Of a stretch of 64,000 nt of DNA, positions 1 through 9,500 are shown one piece after another. The position numbers were made by a program, and so were the translations under genes. Below the pieces are notes generated by a model. The model saw only the letters and a list, made by a program, of their open reading frames with translations, was not told where the DNA came from and made no database searches. Source of the stretch: Govania unica (GTDB taxonomy: Bacteria; Pseudomonadota; Alphaproteobacteria; Sphingomonadales; Govanellaceae); contig NZ_JANWOI010000001.1 of assembly GCF_027920805.1 (NCBI RefSeq), forward strand, positions 983,093-1,047,092, written 5' to 3'. How positions within the stretch are numbered: the first letter of the stretch is position 1; each line of letters begins with the position of its first letter.

Positions 1-695
1 CCGAGGATTCGCGGACGCTTGGGCATCCCATGATGCCCATGGGCGCTTATGTGATGATCGAGGTGTCGGATACCGGCACCGGTATTGCCAAGGAAAATCT
101 CGGCAAGATTTTTGAACCGTTTTTTTCGACCAAGGAGGTCGGCAAGGGCACCGGGCTTGGTCTGTCGACCGTATATGGCATCGTCAAACAGACCGGCGGG
201 TTCATTTTCCCGGACAGCAGCCCCGGTCAGGGGGCGATTTTCCGGATCTATCTGCCGAAATATGCGGGCGAGGTCGAGCAGCGCGAGGTCGTGACCCTGG
301 TCGAGCGGCCGAAGGATCTCACCGGCAAGGGCAATATCCTGCTGGTCGAGGACGAGGACGCCGTGCGGCTGTTCGCCAGCCGGGCACTCAAGAACAAGGG
401 TTATAACGTGCTTGAGGCGGATTCGGGGGAGCAGGCGCTCGCTCTCGTGGAAAAGCACGGTGACAGCATCAATCTGCTGATCTCGGACGTGGTCATGCCG
501 AATATGGACGGGCCGACGCTGGTGCAAAATATCCGGGAGCGGCGCTATGGCATGAAGATCATCTTCATCTCGGGCTATGCCGAGGATGCCTTCCGCAAGA
601 ATCTGGGGAAAGGCGCGGAGTTTAGCTTTTTGCCAAAGCCGTTCAGTCTCAAGCAGCTGGCGGAAAAGGTTAAGGATGTGCTTGAGGATGTTTGA
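1..695 (+). CDS. cckA: Hybrid sensor histidine kinase CckA, C-terminal part (partial)
   Basis: The gene is cut by the left edge of the window and is open in the frame starting at base 3. What remains is the end of an HK ATPase domain (DTGTGI, then the G2 box GKGTGLGLSTVYGIVKQTGG) and a complete C-terminal receiver domain. The receiver has the acidic pair in LLVEDED, the phospho-acceptor Asp in ISDVVMPNMDG (codon at about 486-488) and the conserved Lys in LPKPF. This order and wording are typical of CckA, which in alphaproteobacteria phosphorylates ChpT, then CtrA and CpdR, to control the cell cycle. The N-terminal membrane and PAS parts lie outside the window. A different hybrid kinase is possible but less likely. 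Confidence 0.85.
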   Translation, partial: EDSRTLGHPMMPMGAYVMIEVSDTGTGIAKENLGKIFEPFFSTKEVGKGTGLGLSTVYGIVKQTGGFIFPDSSPGQGAIFRIYLPKYAGEVEQREVVTLVERPKDLTGKGNILLVEDEDAVRLFASRALKNKGYNVLEADSGEQALALVEKHGDSINLLISDVVMPNMDGPTLVQNIRERRYGMKIIFISGYAEDAFRKNLGKGAEFSFLPKPFSLKQLAEKVKDVLEDV

Positions 696-1006
696 GGGAA
701 GGTGATCCAGGGCGACCGGCGCAGTTTTGCCCGGGGAGCCTTGCGGTTATTTCCGCTTTGGCGGGGCCGGATGGGGCGGCTGTGGGGGGATGCGGCCGGG
801 GTGCCTTGGAATGGCATTTTAATCCATTGATATATAATGAAAATATTCGTGTCGCAGGGTTGTTGCGCCGATGCCCGGGACTTGCTATTGTGGCAGCTCA
901 TTGACGACTATATTTCGTAGTCGTGCGGGATGCGGCACCTCTAGATCTTGATGGTTTGCGGGATTGTTTCTGACCGTTCGGCTGCTCCTCTGAAAGGGTT
1001 GTTTCG
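696..1006. other. Intergenic region upstream of gyrA with promoter-like and hairpin elements
   Basis: I see no gene in these 311 bases. A consensus TATAAT lies at 833-838, with TTGGAA at 806-811 as a possible but distant -35 (21-bp spacer). A perfect 7-bp inverted repeat (ACGACTA / TAGTCGT, 7-nt loop) lies at 904-924. It has no following T-run, so it is more likely an operator or leader hairpin than a terminator. The gyrA promoter must be in this stretch, but I cannot place it firmly. Confidence 0.4.
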
Positions 1007-3751
1007 TTGACCGACACGGGCGTTCTCGAACCTCGCGACAATAATATTGAGCCGATTACCATCGAGGAGGAGATGAAACGCTCCTATCTCGATTATGCCA
1101 TGAGCGTAATCGTCTCTCGCGCCTTGCCAGACGTTCGCGACGGTCTGAAACCTGTGCATCGCCGTATTCTCTATGCGATGTATGAGAGCGGTTACGAGCA
1201 TTCGAAGCCCTATCGCAAGTCCGCCCGTATCGTCGGCGAAGTGATGGGTAAATACCATCCCCATGGTGACAGCGCGATTTATGATGCCCTGGTGCGTCTC
1301 GCGCAGGATTTCTCCATGCGCTTGCCGCTCATCGACGGGCAGGGCAATTTCGGCTCCATGGATGGCGATAAAGCCGCCGCCATGCGTTACACTGAAAGCC
1401 GGTTGGCCAAGTCCTCCACCGGGCTTTTGAGCGATATTGACGAAGATACCGTCGATTTCCGCCCGAACTATGACGAATCCGAGCATGAGCCGGAAGTGTT
1501 GCCAGCCCGGTTCCCGAACCTTCTCGTGAACGGTGCGGGCGGGATCGCCGTCGGCATGGCGACCAATGTGCCGCCGCATAATCTTGGCGAAGTGCTTGAT
1601 GCCTGCATCGCCTATATGGACAATCCGGAAATCACCATCGAGGAACTGATCGAGATCGTTCCGGCGCCGGATTTCCCGACCGGGGGTCTTATTCTCGGGC
1701 GGGCAGGGGCGCGGTCGGCGGCTATGACCGGGCGCGGCTCGATCCTGATGCGCGGGCGCACCTTCATCGAAGAAGTACGCAAGGACCGCAGCGCTATCGT
1801 CATCACCGAGGTGCCTTATCAGGTCAATAAATCCTCGATGATCGAAAAGATCGCCGAATGCGTGCGTCATAAGAAAATCGAAGGCATTTCCGATCTCCGG
1901 GACGAGTCCGACCGTGACGGCGTCCGTGTGGTGGTCGAGCTGAAACGTGACGCGGTGCCGGATGTGGTGCTGAACCAGCTGTTCCGTCATACGTCCCTGC
2001 AAACAAGCTTTGGCGCGAACGTGCTGGCCTTGAATGGCGGCCGCCCGGAAATGCTGACGTTGCGCGATATCATTGTCGCCTTCATCAAATTCCGTGAAGA
2101 GGTCATCACCCGCCGCACCAAGTTCCGTCTGGCCAAAGCCCGCGACCGCGCCCATGTGTTGGTGGGGCTGGTGATTGCCGTCACCCATATCGACGAAGTG
2201 GTGTCGATCATCCGCAATGCGCCGGATGCCGCCACGGCGCGCGAACGCCTGATGGCGCGTGAATGGGATGCGCAGGAGATCGAGCATTACATCACGCTGA
2301 TCAGCGATCCGCGCGGGGAATATAAAGACGGCAAATACAAGCTGTCGGACGTGCAGGTCAAAGCCATCCTCGATCTGCGCCTGCATCGTTTGACGGCTTT
2401 GGGTCGCGACGATATCGGCAAGGAATTGAAGGATCTGGCGGTCCAGATCGGGGAGTTCCTGGAAATTCTGGTGAGCCGCATCCGTCTGTTTGAAGTGATG
2501 AAGCAGGAATTCACGGAAATCCGCACCTCCTTCGCCACGCCGCGCCGCACCGAGATTGTCGATGCGCTTGGTGAATTCGATGACGAAGAACTGATCCAGC
2601 GCGAAGACATGGTGGTGACGGTGACCCATACCGGCTACATCAAACGCGTGCCGCTGTCGGCTTACCGGGCTCAGCGCCGGGGCGGCAAGGGCCGTTCGGG
2701 CATGGCCACGAAGGACGAGGATTTCCTGAGCGATCTGTTCGTCGCCTCGACCCATACGCCGGTGCTGTTCTTTACAAGCGTCGGCAAGGTTTACAAGCTT
2801 AAGGTGTGGAAGCTGCCTTTGGGCAATCCGCAATCGCGCGGCAAGGCGCTCATCAACATGCTGCCGCTTGAACAGGGCGAGACGGTGACGGCTATTCTGC
2901 CCTTGCCTGAGGATGAGGCGAGCTGGGCCGAGCTTGACGCCATGTTCGCCACCAAGTCGGGCAATGTGCGCCGCAACTCGCTGTCGGATTTCACCAATGT
3001 GATGTCCAACGGCAAGATCGCCATGAAGCTTGATGAGGGCGACAAGCTGATATCGGTCGGGGTCTGCAACGCGGAAGACGATGACGTGCTGTTGGCGGCC
3101 AAGGGCGGTAAATCGATCCGCTTCCGGGCTACTGACGTGCGGCGCTTTGTCGGGCGTGCGTCGGACGGCGTGCGTGGCATGAGCCTGCCGGAAGGCGACG
3201 AGGTTGTCAGCATGTCGATCCTGCGGCATATTCAGCCGACCACGGAAGAAAAAGACATCTTCCTCAAATTCTCGGCGGCGAAACGCCGTGGGGAGGCTGT
3301 GGCCGAGACACCGGAGGGCATGACGGTCGAACGGTTCAATGAACTGTTCGAAGCCGAGCAGATCCTGCTGTCGATCACCGTCAATGGCTATGGCAAGCGC
3401 ACCTCGGCCTATGAATATCGCATCACCGGCCGTGGCGGGCAGGGCATCATCAATATCGAGACGTCGGAACGCAATGGTCCGGTGGTCGGGGCGTTCCCGG
3501 TCACCGATCAGGACCAGATCATGATGGTCACCGATCAGGGCCGTTTGATTCGCGTGCCGGTTCATGATATTCGCATTGCCGGTCGTCAGACGCAGGGCGT
3601 TACCCTGTTCCGTGTCGATGACAATGAACATGTGGTGTCGATCGCGCATCTGGCTGATGCCGAGGATGACGACGGCATCGAAGAAGATGTTGCAGAAGCT
3701 GAAGCTGTTGCCGGGGATGACATCTCCGGAGACCAGGGCAGCGAAGACTGA
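1007..3751 (+). CDS. gyrA: DNA gyrase subunit A
   Basis: GyrA is the DNA breakage-reunion subunit of gyrase, which introduces negative supercoils with GyrB. The 914-residue length fits the family. The catalytic tyrosine is Y128 in [11 protein letters not shown]. The quinolone-resistance region reads [10 protein letters not shown], with S89 and D93 matching E. coli S83 and D87, so both positions carry the drug-sensitive residues. The GyrA box QRRGGKG starts the C-terminal beta-pinwheel, and the tail is acidic. The start is TTG at 1007, which gives the usual N-terminus; no in-frame ATG lies nearby. The next gene, coaD, starts 29 bp downstream on the same strand and may be co-transcribed. Confidence 0.97.
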   Translation: MTDTGVLEPRDNNIEPITIEEEMKRSYLDYAMSVIVSRALPDVRDGLKPVHRRILYAMYESGYEHSKPYRKSARIVGEVMGKYHPHGDSAIYDALVRLAQDFSMRLPLIDGQGNFGSMDGDKAAAMRYTESRLAKSSTGLLSDIDEDTVDFRPNYDESEHEPEVLPARFPNLLVNGAGGIAVGMATNVPPHNLGEVLDACIAYMDNPEITIEELIEIVPAPDFPTGGLILGRAGARSAAMTGRGSILMRGRTFIEEVRKDRSAIVITEVPYQVNKSSMIEKIAECVRHKKIEGISDLRDESDRDGVRVVVELKRDAVPDVVLNQLFRHTSLQTSFGANVLALNGGRPEMLTLRDIIVAFIKFREEVITRRTKFRLAKARDRAHVLVGLVIAVTHIDEVVSIIRNAPDAATARERLMAREWDAQEIEHYITLISDPRGEYKDGKYKLSDVQVKAILDLRLHRLTALGRDDIGKELKDLAVQIGEFLEILVSRIRLFEVMKQEFTEIRTSFATPRRTEIVDALGEFDDEELIQREDMVVTVTHTGYIKRVPLSAYRAQRRGGKGRSGMATKDEDFLSDLFVASTHTPVLFFTSVGKVYKLKVWKLPLGNPQSRGKALINMLPLEQGETVTAILPLPEDEASWAELDAMFATKSGNVRRNSLSDFTNVMSNGKIAMKLDEGDKLISVGVCNAEDDDVLLAAKGGKSIRFRATDVRRFVGRASDGVRGMSLPEGDEVVSMSILRHIQPTTEEKDIFLKFSAAKRRGEAVAETPEGMTVERFNELFEAEQILLSITVNGYGKRTSAYEYRITGRGGQGIINIETSERNGPVVGAFPVTDQDQIMMVTDQGRLIRVPVHDIRIAGRQTQGVTLFRVDDNEHVVSIAHLADAEDDDGIEEDVAEAEAVAGDDISGDQGSED

Positions 3752-3780
3752 GCCGGATAGTTTGAGCGCGGGGGCGAACG

Positions 3781-4299
3781 ATGGTTAAAGAGCGTGTGGG
3801 GCTTTACCCGGGGACATTCGATCCCCTCACACGCGGGCATGTCGATATCATCAAGCGGGCGGTCAAGCTTGTGGACCGTCTGGTGCTTGGGGTGGCGACC
3901 AACCCGTCCAAGGACCCGCTGTTCACGCTTGAGGAACGGAGCCGCATGGCGCTTGAGGAGACGGCGGATATCGCCAAGGCTTCGGGCGTTATCATCGAGG
4001 TGCAGCCGTTCGAGACCCTGCTCATGCATTTCGCCGAACAAGTGGGCGCGAATTTCATCATCCGCGGCCTGCGGGCAGTGTCGGACTTTGAATATGAATT
4101 CCAGATGGCCGGCATGAATCGCCATCTCAACCCCGAGATCGAAACCGTGTTCCTGATGGCCGAGGCGGAGTTGCAATCCATCGCCTCCCGCCTGGTGAAG
4201 GAAATTGCGGCCTTCGACGGCAATATCCGCAGCTTCGTGCCGCCGAGAATTGCCGACGCGGTCGAGGCGCGGGTTGCTGAGCGGCGGGGCCAGAGCTAG
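3781..4299 (+). CDS. coaD: Phosphopantetheine adenylyltransferase
   Basis: This enzyme performs the penultimate step of coenzyme A synthesis: 4'-phosphopantetheine plus ATP gives dephospho-CoA. The nucleotidyltransferase signature is at the N-terminus (GLYPGTFDPLTRGHVDII, containing the (T/H)xGH motif), and the ISSxxxR-type motif appears near the C-terminus as LQSIASRLVKEIA. The length of 172 residues is standard. It follows gyrA by 29 bp and probably shares its transcript. Confidence 0.96.
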   Translation: MVKERVGLYPGTFDPLTRGHVDIIKRAVKLVDRLVLGVATNPSKDPLFTLEERSRMALEETADIAKASGVIIEVQPFETLLMHFAEQVGANFIIRGLRAVSDFEYEFQMAGMNRHLNPEIETVFLMAEAELQSIASRLVKEIAAFDGNIRSFVPPRIADAVEARVAERRGQS

Positions 4300-4333
4300 G
4301 GCCGCTTCTTATCCTGTGAGGGTATGACTTGTG

Positions 4334-4366
4334 TTGACACTGTACAGTGTCCGGCAAGCTATAAAT
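4334..4366 (+). promoter_or_regulatory. Promoter-like region with perfect palindrome upstream of the cyclophilin gene
   Basis: A consensus -35 TTGACA at 4334-4339 is followed, after a long 20-bp spacer, by TATAAAT at 4360-4366. A perfect 14-bp palindrome, ACACTGTACAGTGT (4337-4350), overlaps the -35 end and the front half of the spacer. That is where a dimeric repressor or activator would bind. The regulator is not identifiable from the sequence. Confidence 0.5.
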
Positions 4367-4456
4367 ACGTGCTGCGTGGCTATGGCCAGACTTTGCAGGG
4401 GGGCGAACCTCTGCTAAGCATGATGCCCTGTGAGTATCTTGAAAAGGAATACAGTG

Positions 4457-5095
4457 ATGAAGCGGTTTTTGGGTTGGGTATCGGCGGCTTTGACGGCGTT
4501 GATCGGTTCGCAGGCTGTCAGTATCCCACCCGCTCAGGCTGCGGGGACGCTGGTCATTCCGTCCGGAATGGATGCTGAAAATATTCTGGTGCTGGAGCTG
4601 AAGGACGGCATCGTCCTGATTGAGCTTTATCCCCAAGACGCGCCGAACAGCGTGGCCCGGGTCAAGGAACTGGCCCGTAAGGGGTTTTATAACGGGCTCA
4701 CCTTCCATCGGGTGATCGAAGGCTTCATGGCCCAGACCGGAGATCCGAAGGGCGATGGCTCGGGTGGTTCGGGGCAGAGTCTGAAGGCCGAGTTCAACGA
4801 TCGCATGCATCTGCGTGGAGTCATGTCGATGGCTCGTGCGGACGACGTGAATAGCGCCGACAGCCAGTTTTTCATCTGTTTCCGCCCGAATTTCGCCCTT
4901 GATCATAAATATACGGTGGTCGGTCGCGTGGTGTCCGGCATGGAAGCCGTGGACAAGATCAAACGCGGCGAAGGCACGCTGTTTGTCGCCACAGGCCATC
5001 CCGACAAGATCCTGAGCCTGAAGGTTGCGGCGGATGTGCCGGGGGTGACGGTTGCGGGGGCTGAGACGCCTGAGACTGGGGCGGCGCCTCAATAA
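4457..5095 (+). CDS. Secreted cyclophilin-type peptidyl-prolyl cis-trans isomerase
   Basis: A PPIase that isomerises X-Pro bonds during protein folding. The cyclophilin core is clear: FHRVIEGFMAQTGDP, a GSGGSG loop, and the active-site strand SQFFICF. I place the start at ATG 4457, just after a GTG at 4454 and about 10 nt downstream of AAAAGGAA. This gives an N-terminal signal peptide (MKRFLGWVSAALTALIG, ending near PAQAA), so the enzyme is likely periplasmic. A longer frame starting at GTG 4430 would only add nine residues before the signal. It stands between coaD and queA-tgt, with its own promoter-like region just upstream. Confidence 0.9.
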   Translation: MKRFLGWVSAALTALIGSQAVSIPPAQAAGTLVIPSGMDAENILVLELKDGIVLIELYPQDAPNSVARVKELARKGFYNGLTFHRVIEGFMAQTGDPKGDGSGGSGQSLKAEFNDRMHLRGVMSMARADDVNSADSQFFICFRPNFALDHKYTVVGRVVSGMEAVDKIKRGEGTLFVATGHPDKILSLKVAADVPGVTVAGAETPETGAAPQ

Positions 5096-5126
5096 TAATT
5101 GCGCGTCATTATTAGACTAATTTACT

Positions 5127-5212
5127 GTCATTGCCGGGCTTGACCCGGCAGTCCATCTGGCCAGCGCCTCGTCGGTTGAACCATGGATTGCCGGGTCAAG
5201 CCCGGCAATGAC
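5127..5212. repeat. Dispersed inverted repeat, TCATTGCCGGGCTTGACCC family
   Basis: Two arms face each other: 5127-5158 (begins GTCATTGCCGGGCTTGACCC) and 5181-5212 (ends GGGTCAAGCCCGGCAATGAC), separated by 22 bp. The same element with a TA variant of the core flanks the nested repeat at 15.7-15.9 kb. It lies in the cyclophilin-queA spacer and codes for nothing evident. Confidence 0.85.
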
Positions 5213-5236
5213 ATATTAAAGCAATGACACATTAAA
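5205..5236. repeat. 16-bp tandem duplication
   Basis: GCAATGACATATTAAA (5205-5220) is followed immediately by GCAATGACACATTAAA (5221-5236), with one mismatch. The first copy overlaps the end of the inverted repeat, so the duplication copied part of that element's arm. Confidence 0.85.
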
Positions 5237-5301
5237 GAGGGGCTCCCCAGCCTCCTGCTGCTCTTCAACCCTACCTGACATAACAGAAGTTTTATTACCC
5301 C

Positions 5302-6336
5302 ATGCGCGTTGATCTTTTTGATTTTGACTTGCCAAAGGAGCGGATTGCGTTGCGTCCGGCGAGTCCGCGGGATTCGGCGCGCTGTCTGGTGGTGCGGGGG
5401 GAGACGCTGGACGACCGGATCATGCGCGATCTGCCGGAGTATCTTCAGCCCGGCGATGTGCTGCTGTTCAATGATACGCGGGTGATCCCGGCGCGGCTGA
5501 CCGGTCGCAAGGGCGAGGGCAAGGTTGAGGTGACGCTGCATCTTCGGGTTGATGATGCCTGTTGGCGGGCCTTTGCCCGGCCGGGGAAGAAACTTGCGCC
5601 TGGGGTGGTGATCACGTTTGACGGCGGGCTTGAGGCCACGGTTACCGATAAGGGCGAGGGTGGCGAGGTCGGGTTGCGGTTCAATCGGGCGGGGGCTGAT
5701 TTGCGGGCGGCGCTGGAGACGGCGGGGGTGATGCCGCTTCCGCCTTATATCGCGGCTCAGCGTGCGCCCGATGCGCAGGATCAGGACGATTATCAAACCA
5801 TGTTCGCGAGCCGCGAGGGCGCTGTGGCGGCTCCGACGGCGGGGCTGCATTTTACGCCGGAGCTGCTGGCAGCCATTGCCGCGCGCGGGGTCAAACAGGT
5901 GGCGGTGACGCTTCATGTGGGGGCGGGGACGTTCCTGCCGGTCAAGGTCGATGACACCGCCGAGCATAAGATGCACCGGGAATGGGGTGAGGTGAGCGCG
6001 GAGGCCGCCGCAACCATCGCCGAGGCCCGGGCCAAGGGCGGGCGGGTAATTGCCATCGGCACCACGGCGCTCCGGATTCTGGAGACGGCGGCACGGGCGG
6101 ACGGCACGGTGCGCGCCTGGGCTGGGGAGACGGATATTTTCATCACTCCTGGCTATCGGTTCCAGGCCGTGGATCTGCTGGTGACCAATTTTCATCTGCC
6201 GCGGTCGACGCTCTTTATGCTGGTGTCTGCCTTTGCCGGGTTGGATGTCATGCGGGCGGCTTATGAGCATGCCATCAGCACGGGCTATCGTTTTTATTCC
6301 TATGGCGACGGCAGTTTGCTATATCGGGCGCCATGA
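5302..6336 (+). CDS. queA: S-adenosylmethionine:tRNA ribosyltransferase-isomerase
   Basis: QueA transfers and isomerises the ribosyl part of SAM onto 7-aminomethyl-7-deazaguanine in tRNA, making epoxyqueuosine. The protein (344 residues) begins with the family pattern [17 protein letters not shown] and contains [42 protein letters not shown] and [14 protein letters not shown], all typical of QueA. It overlaps tgt by 4 nt (ATGA), so the two are translationally coupled and form a queuosine operon. Confidence 0.97.
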   Translation: MRVDLFDFDLPKERIALRPASPRDSARCLVVRGETLDDRIMRDLPEYLQPGDVLLFNDTRVIPARLTGRKGEGKVEVTLHLRVDDACWRAFARPGKKLAPGVVITFDGGLEATVTDKGEGGEVGLRFNRAGADLRAALETAGVMPLPPYIAAQRAPDAQDQDDYQTMFASREGAVAAPTAGLHFTPELLAAIAARGVKQVAVTLHVGAGTFLPVKVDDTAEHKMHREWGEVSAEAAATIAEARAKGGRVIAIGTTALRILETAARADGTVRAWAGETDIFITPGYRFQAVDLLVTNFHLPRSTLFMLVSAFAGLDVMRAAYEHAISTGYRFYSYGDGSLLYRAP

Positions 6337-7481
6337 GTAACAAACCTGCATTTAACTTGTCCGTGACGGCCCGCGATGGCGCGGCTCGTACCGGCGTCAT
6401 CACCACCACGCGCGGGGAAATCCGCACGCCTGCCTTCATGCCCGTGGGGACTGCGGCCACCGTCAAGGCCATGAAGCCCGAGAGCGTGCGCGAGACCGGG
6501 GCGGATATCCTGCTTGGCAACACCTATCACCTGATGCTGCGGCCGGGGGCTGAGCGGGTGGCGCGGCTTGGCGGGTTGCATCACTTCATGAACTGGCCCC
6601 GGCCGATCCTGACCGATTCCGGCGGGTTTCAGGTTATGTCGCTGGCCAAGCTCCGGAAAATCACCGAGGACGGGGTTAAGTTCCAGTCCCATATCGATGG
6701 CTCGCGCCATAATCTGACGCCTGAGCGCAGTATGGAGATCCAGCGGCTGCTCGGTTCGGACATTGTCATGTCCTTTGACGAATGTACGCCCTATCCGGCC
6801 GATCACAAGACGGCGGCGCAGTCCATGCGGCTGTCCATGCGCTGGGCCCGGCGCTCACGCGATGCTTTTGATGGCCTGGCGGGGCGCGAGGCGGGCTCGG
6901 CGCTGTTTGGCATCGTGCAGGGCAGCACCTTTGAGGATCTGCGCGGAGAATCAGCGGCGGCGTTGCAGGACATCGGGTTCGAGGGCTATGCCGTCGGCGG
7001 GCTTGCGGTCGGCGAGGGGCAGGAGATGATGTTCACCGTCCTCGACCATACCGTGCCGCATTTGCCCGGGGACAAGCCGCGCTACCTGATGGGCGTCGGC
7101 AAGCCCGAGGATATCGTCGGCGCGGTGACACGCGGCATTGACATGTTCGATTGCGTGTTGCCGACGCGTTCGGGCCGCAATGCCCAGGCCTTCACCCGGC
7201 GCGGCACGGTCAATCTGCGCAATGCCCGGCATCTTGACGATCCCCGGCCGCTGGATGAAGCCTGCCGTTGTTCGGCTTGCCGCAGTTACAGTCGGGCTTA
7301 TCTGACGCATCTGGTGCGCTCGGACGAGATTCTTGCCTCGATGCTCGTGACGGAACATAATCTTACCTATTATCAGGACCTCATGGCGGGACTTCGTGCG
7401 GCAATTGCCGCGGGGCGTCTGGCGGCTCATGTGGCCGAGTTTCACGCGCTCAGGGCCGAGGGCGACATCCCGCCGCTCTAA
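6333..7481 (+). CDS. tgt: Queuine/preQ1 tRNA-ribosyltransferase
   Basis: Tgt exchanges guanine-34 of GUN-anticodon tRNAs for preQ1, the step before QueA. Visible features are the [21 protein letters not shown] start, the catalytic Asp region [27 protein letters not shown], and the zinc site [17 protein letters not shown] with the distal His in TEHNLTYY. The length of 382 residues is standard. The ATG lies inside the end of queA. Confidence 0.97.
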   Translation: MSNKPAFNLSVTARDGAARTGVITTTRGEIRTPAFMPVGTAATVKAMKPESVRETGADILLGNTYHLMLRPGAERVARLGGLHHFMNWPRPILTDSGGFQVMSLAKLRKITEDGVKFQSHIDGSRHNLTPERSMEIQRLLGSDIVMSFDECTPYPADHKTAAQSMRLSMRWARRSRDAFDGLAGREAGSALFGIVQGSTFEDLRGESAAALQDIGFEGYAVGGLAVGEGQEMMFTVLDHTVPHLPGDKPRYLMGVGKPEDIVGAVTRGIDMFDCVLPTRSGRNAQAFTRRGTVNLRNARHLDDPRPLDEACRCSACRSYSRAYLTHLVRSDEILASMLVTEHNLTYYQDLMAGLRAAIAAGRLAAHVAEFHALRAEGDIPPL

Positions 7482-7555
7482 AGAAAAAAAGAGTTACGAT
7501 TACGGGTTGACCGACGCCCCCTTAGCCCCTATTTTCCGCCGCACCCCACATGTGG

Positions 7556-7631
7556 GAGCCCATAGCTCAGTCGGTAGAGCATCTGACTTTTAATCAGAGG
7601 GTCGATGGTTCGAATCCATCTGGGCTCACCA
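7556..7631 (+). tRNA. tRNA-Lys (anticodon TTT)
   Basis: A complete cloverleaf can be folded. The acceptor arms GAGCCCA (7556-7562) and TGGGCTC (7621-7627) pair fully, followed by discriminator A and an encoded CCA (7629-7631). The anticodon stem TCTGA/TCAGA encloses the loop CTTTTAA, giving anticodon TTT. The T-arm contains GGTTCGAATCC. Confidence 0.97.
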
Positions 7632-7807
7632 ATTTTCCAAGTATTTCAATTTGTTTGTCTGACGACACCAGCCGCGATATGGCGCTGGTGGCGAGGCTAG
7701 GTGCTGGCCGGGGCGTTGAATTTCGCCTGAACGCAGGCATACTGGGGTTTCGGGCGGCTCGGGCCAGGCTCGCCGGTTTTGCGATATGCGACCAGAGGGA
7801 AATTGAG

Positions 7808-8662
7808 ATGCGCCTCGGAAATTCCCGTGGAAGTGACAATGTGGAAGACCGTCGCGGCATGAAAATGCCCGGTGGAGGGCGCGGATTCGGGGTCGGCACG
7901 ATTGTGATCGCTCTGGTGGCTGCTTATTTCTTCGGGGTTGATCCGCAGGTCATTCTGGGGCTTGTGGGGGGCGGCAGTCCGTCGGTTTCGGGTCTGGCTT
8001 CGGCGCCGCCTGCCGATGATGCCGCAGCCCAGTTCACCAGCAAGATTCTGGCTGAGACCGAAGACACCTGGCAAACGATTTTCAAGGAAAATGGGCGGCA
8101 GTATCAGGACCCGAAACTGGTGCTGTATAATGATGTGACCGAGACCGCTTGCGGCACCGGTCAGGCGGCGACCGGGCCGTTTTATTGCCCGGCCGATCAG
8201 AAGATTTATCTTGATCTGTCGTTCTTTCAGGAGCTGCGCGACCGGTTTGCGGCACCGGGAGAATTTGCCGAGGCCTATGTTATTGCCCATGAGGTCGGGC
8301 ATCATGTGCAGGACCTGCTTGGGATATCACAGAAAGTTCAGGCGGCGCGCCAGCGTGCGGGCAGCGAGGCTGCGGCCAATGCCCTGTCGGTGCGGCTTGA
8401 GCTGCAGGCGGATTGCTATGCCGGACTATGGGCCAAGCGCACCGATGCCGCAAAGGGCATTCTGGAGCCGGGAGAGTTTCAGCAAGCGATCGCGGCGGCC
8501 ACGGCAATCGGCGACGATCGCTTGCAGAAACAGGCGCGGGGTGTGGTGGTTCCGGAAAGCTTCACTCATGGAACATCCGCACAACGGGTCCGCTGGTTCG
8601 AACGCGGCTTTGAAAATACCGATCCTGCATCATGTGATACCTTCAAGGCCGCGCATTTGTAA
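7808..8662 (+). CDS. Neutral zinc metallopeptidase (YpfJ family)
   Basis: A 284-residue membrane-anchored putative protease. The N-terminus carries the family phrase SDNVEDRRG, then a glycine-rich stretch and one membrane segment (FGVGTIVIALVAAYFFGV). The zinc-protease motif HEVGHHVQD (HExxH) sits mid-protein, preceded by FYCPADQKIYLDLSFF, and a downstream ELQADCYAGLWA supplies a likely third ligand. I start at ATG 7808, which has AGAGGGA upstream. The open frame runs back to 7550 only because the tRNA-Lys gene happens to be translatable. Substrate unknown. Confidence 0.9.
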   Translation: MRLGNSRGSDNVEDRRGMKMPGGGRGFGVGTIVIALVAAYFFGVDPQVILGLVGGGSPSVSGLASAPPADDAAAQFTSKILAETEDTWQTIFKENGRQYQDPKLVLYNDVTETACGTGQAATGPFYCPADQKIYLDLSFFQELRDRFAAPGEFAEAYVIAHEVGHHVQDLLGISQKVQAARQRAGSEAAANALSVRLELQADCYAGLWAKRTDAAKGILEPGEFQQAIAAATAIGDDRLQKQARGVVVPESFTHGTSAQRVRWFERGFENTDPASCDTFKAAHL

Positions 8663-8677
8663 GTGCTGAGCCTATGC

Positions 8678-9442
8678 TCAGACGGTTTCGTTCACGACGC
8701 CGGGAATATCATAGCCAACCCGTTTTTTCTCGGGCGGGAATGGATATGTTTTGCGGCTGTGACTGAGCCCGAGGTCGAGCATGCTCGCTGCATAAGAGAC
8801 GGTGGTGCGGATGGGATTGATGACTGGAATGTCATATCCCATTTCGAGCAGGGCTTTGCCGACGATTTTTTCGCAACCGAAGAAGGCGGTGCAGCCGATG
8901 AGGATGACAGCGGCCCCGTCTTCCGTGACGGCCTTGAATGATTCTTCGATAATTCTTTCATGCAGTTTTTTGCCGTCATCGTGGAGAAGGTCGGTCACGG
9001 ACAGATCGACGCCACGCACAGAGGCGAGATGCTGCCGCAGACCATTGGCTTTGGCATGGCGTTCCATGCGCGGACGGGTGCGGCTTTGAATGCCGATAAA
9101 GCTGAAGCTATGACCGAGCATGGCGGCAAGATGCATGCATGTCTCACGCGGACCGAAAACGGGAATGCTGACCGACTCGCGCGCGGCGGCCAGGCCCGGA
9201 TCGCTCATGCAGTCGACGATGACGGCATCGACGCCTTCTCGCTCGGCCTCAATGGCGCGGCCAACGATATAAGGGGAGCAAAGCGCCTCATCGAAATCGC
9301 ATTCCACGGATGGAACTCCGGTGGGAATTCCTGTTTGCGAGATCTTCAGGTCGTCGCGTTCCAGATCTTTCACGTCCTCCAGCCGATAGGAAATGTCACT
9401 ATAGACGGGCGAGAGCAGACGAATATGTTTGAACTTTGGCAT
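8678..9442 (-). CDS. Aspartate/glutamate racemase family protein (hydantoin-racemase-like), copy 1
   Basis: A 254-residue member of the Asp/Glu/hydantoin racemase superfamily. The two catalytic-type cysteines are present: C78 in IVDCMSDPG and C184 in LIGCTAFFGC, the spacing seen in hydantoin racemases. The entry and exit segments (SPYIVGRAIEAE, IPVINPIRTTVSYAA) also fit HyuE-like enzymes. The true substrate cannot be read from the sequence. It is the downstream partner of a closely similar gene 58 bp away (9501-10256), and the two are probably one transcript. No hydantoinase or carbamoylase is nearby. Confidence 0.8.
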   Translation of the reverse strand: MPKFKHIRLLSPVYSDISYRLEDVKDLERDDLKISQTGIPTGVPSVECDFDEALCSPYIVGRAIEAEREGVDAVIVDCMSDPGLAAARESVSIPVFGPRETCMHLAAMLGHSFSFIGIQSRTRPRMERHAKANGLRQHLASVRGVDLSVTDLLHDDGKKLHERIIEESFKAVTEDGAAVILIGCTAFFGCEKIVGKALLEMGYDIPVINPIRTTVSYAASMLDLGLSHSRKTYPFPPEKKRVGYDIPGVVNETV

Positions 9443-9500
9443 GGGATTTCACCTGTCAGGTAAGGAAATTCAAAATTGCTTCTGTTGTTCAGGAAGCGCA

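Noticed and set aside
941..3649. A 902-codon open frame antisense to gyrA
   Set aside because: It mirrors gyrA codon by codon, has no family motif, and is the expected shadow of GC-rich third positions. The same applies to the long antisense frames over recQ (10762-12360), alaS (22719-24977), iorA/iorB (16411-19498), the ABC exporter (30790-32556) and cyoB (49678-51162).
4324..4578. 84-codon frame overlapping the cyclophilin start
   Set aside because: It is out of frame with the clear signal peptide and cyclophilin, and no family is recognisable.
7550..7807. N-terminal extension of the metallopeptidase gene
   Set aside because: It translates the tRNA-Lys gene (AQSVEHLTFNQRVDGSNPSG-type peptide), a well-known annotation artefact. 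The family start is at 7808.
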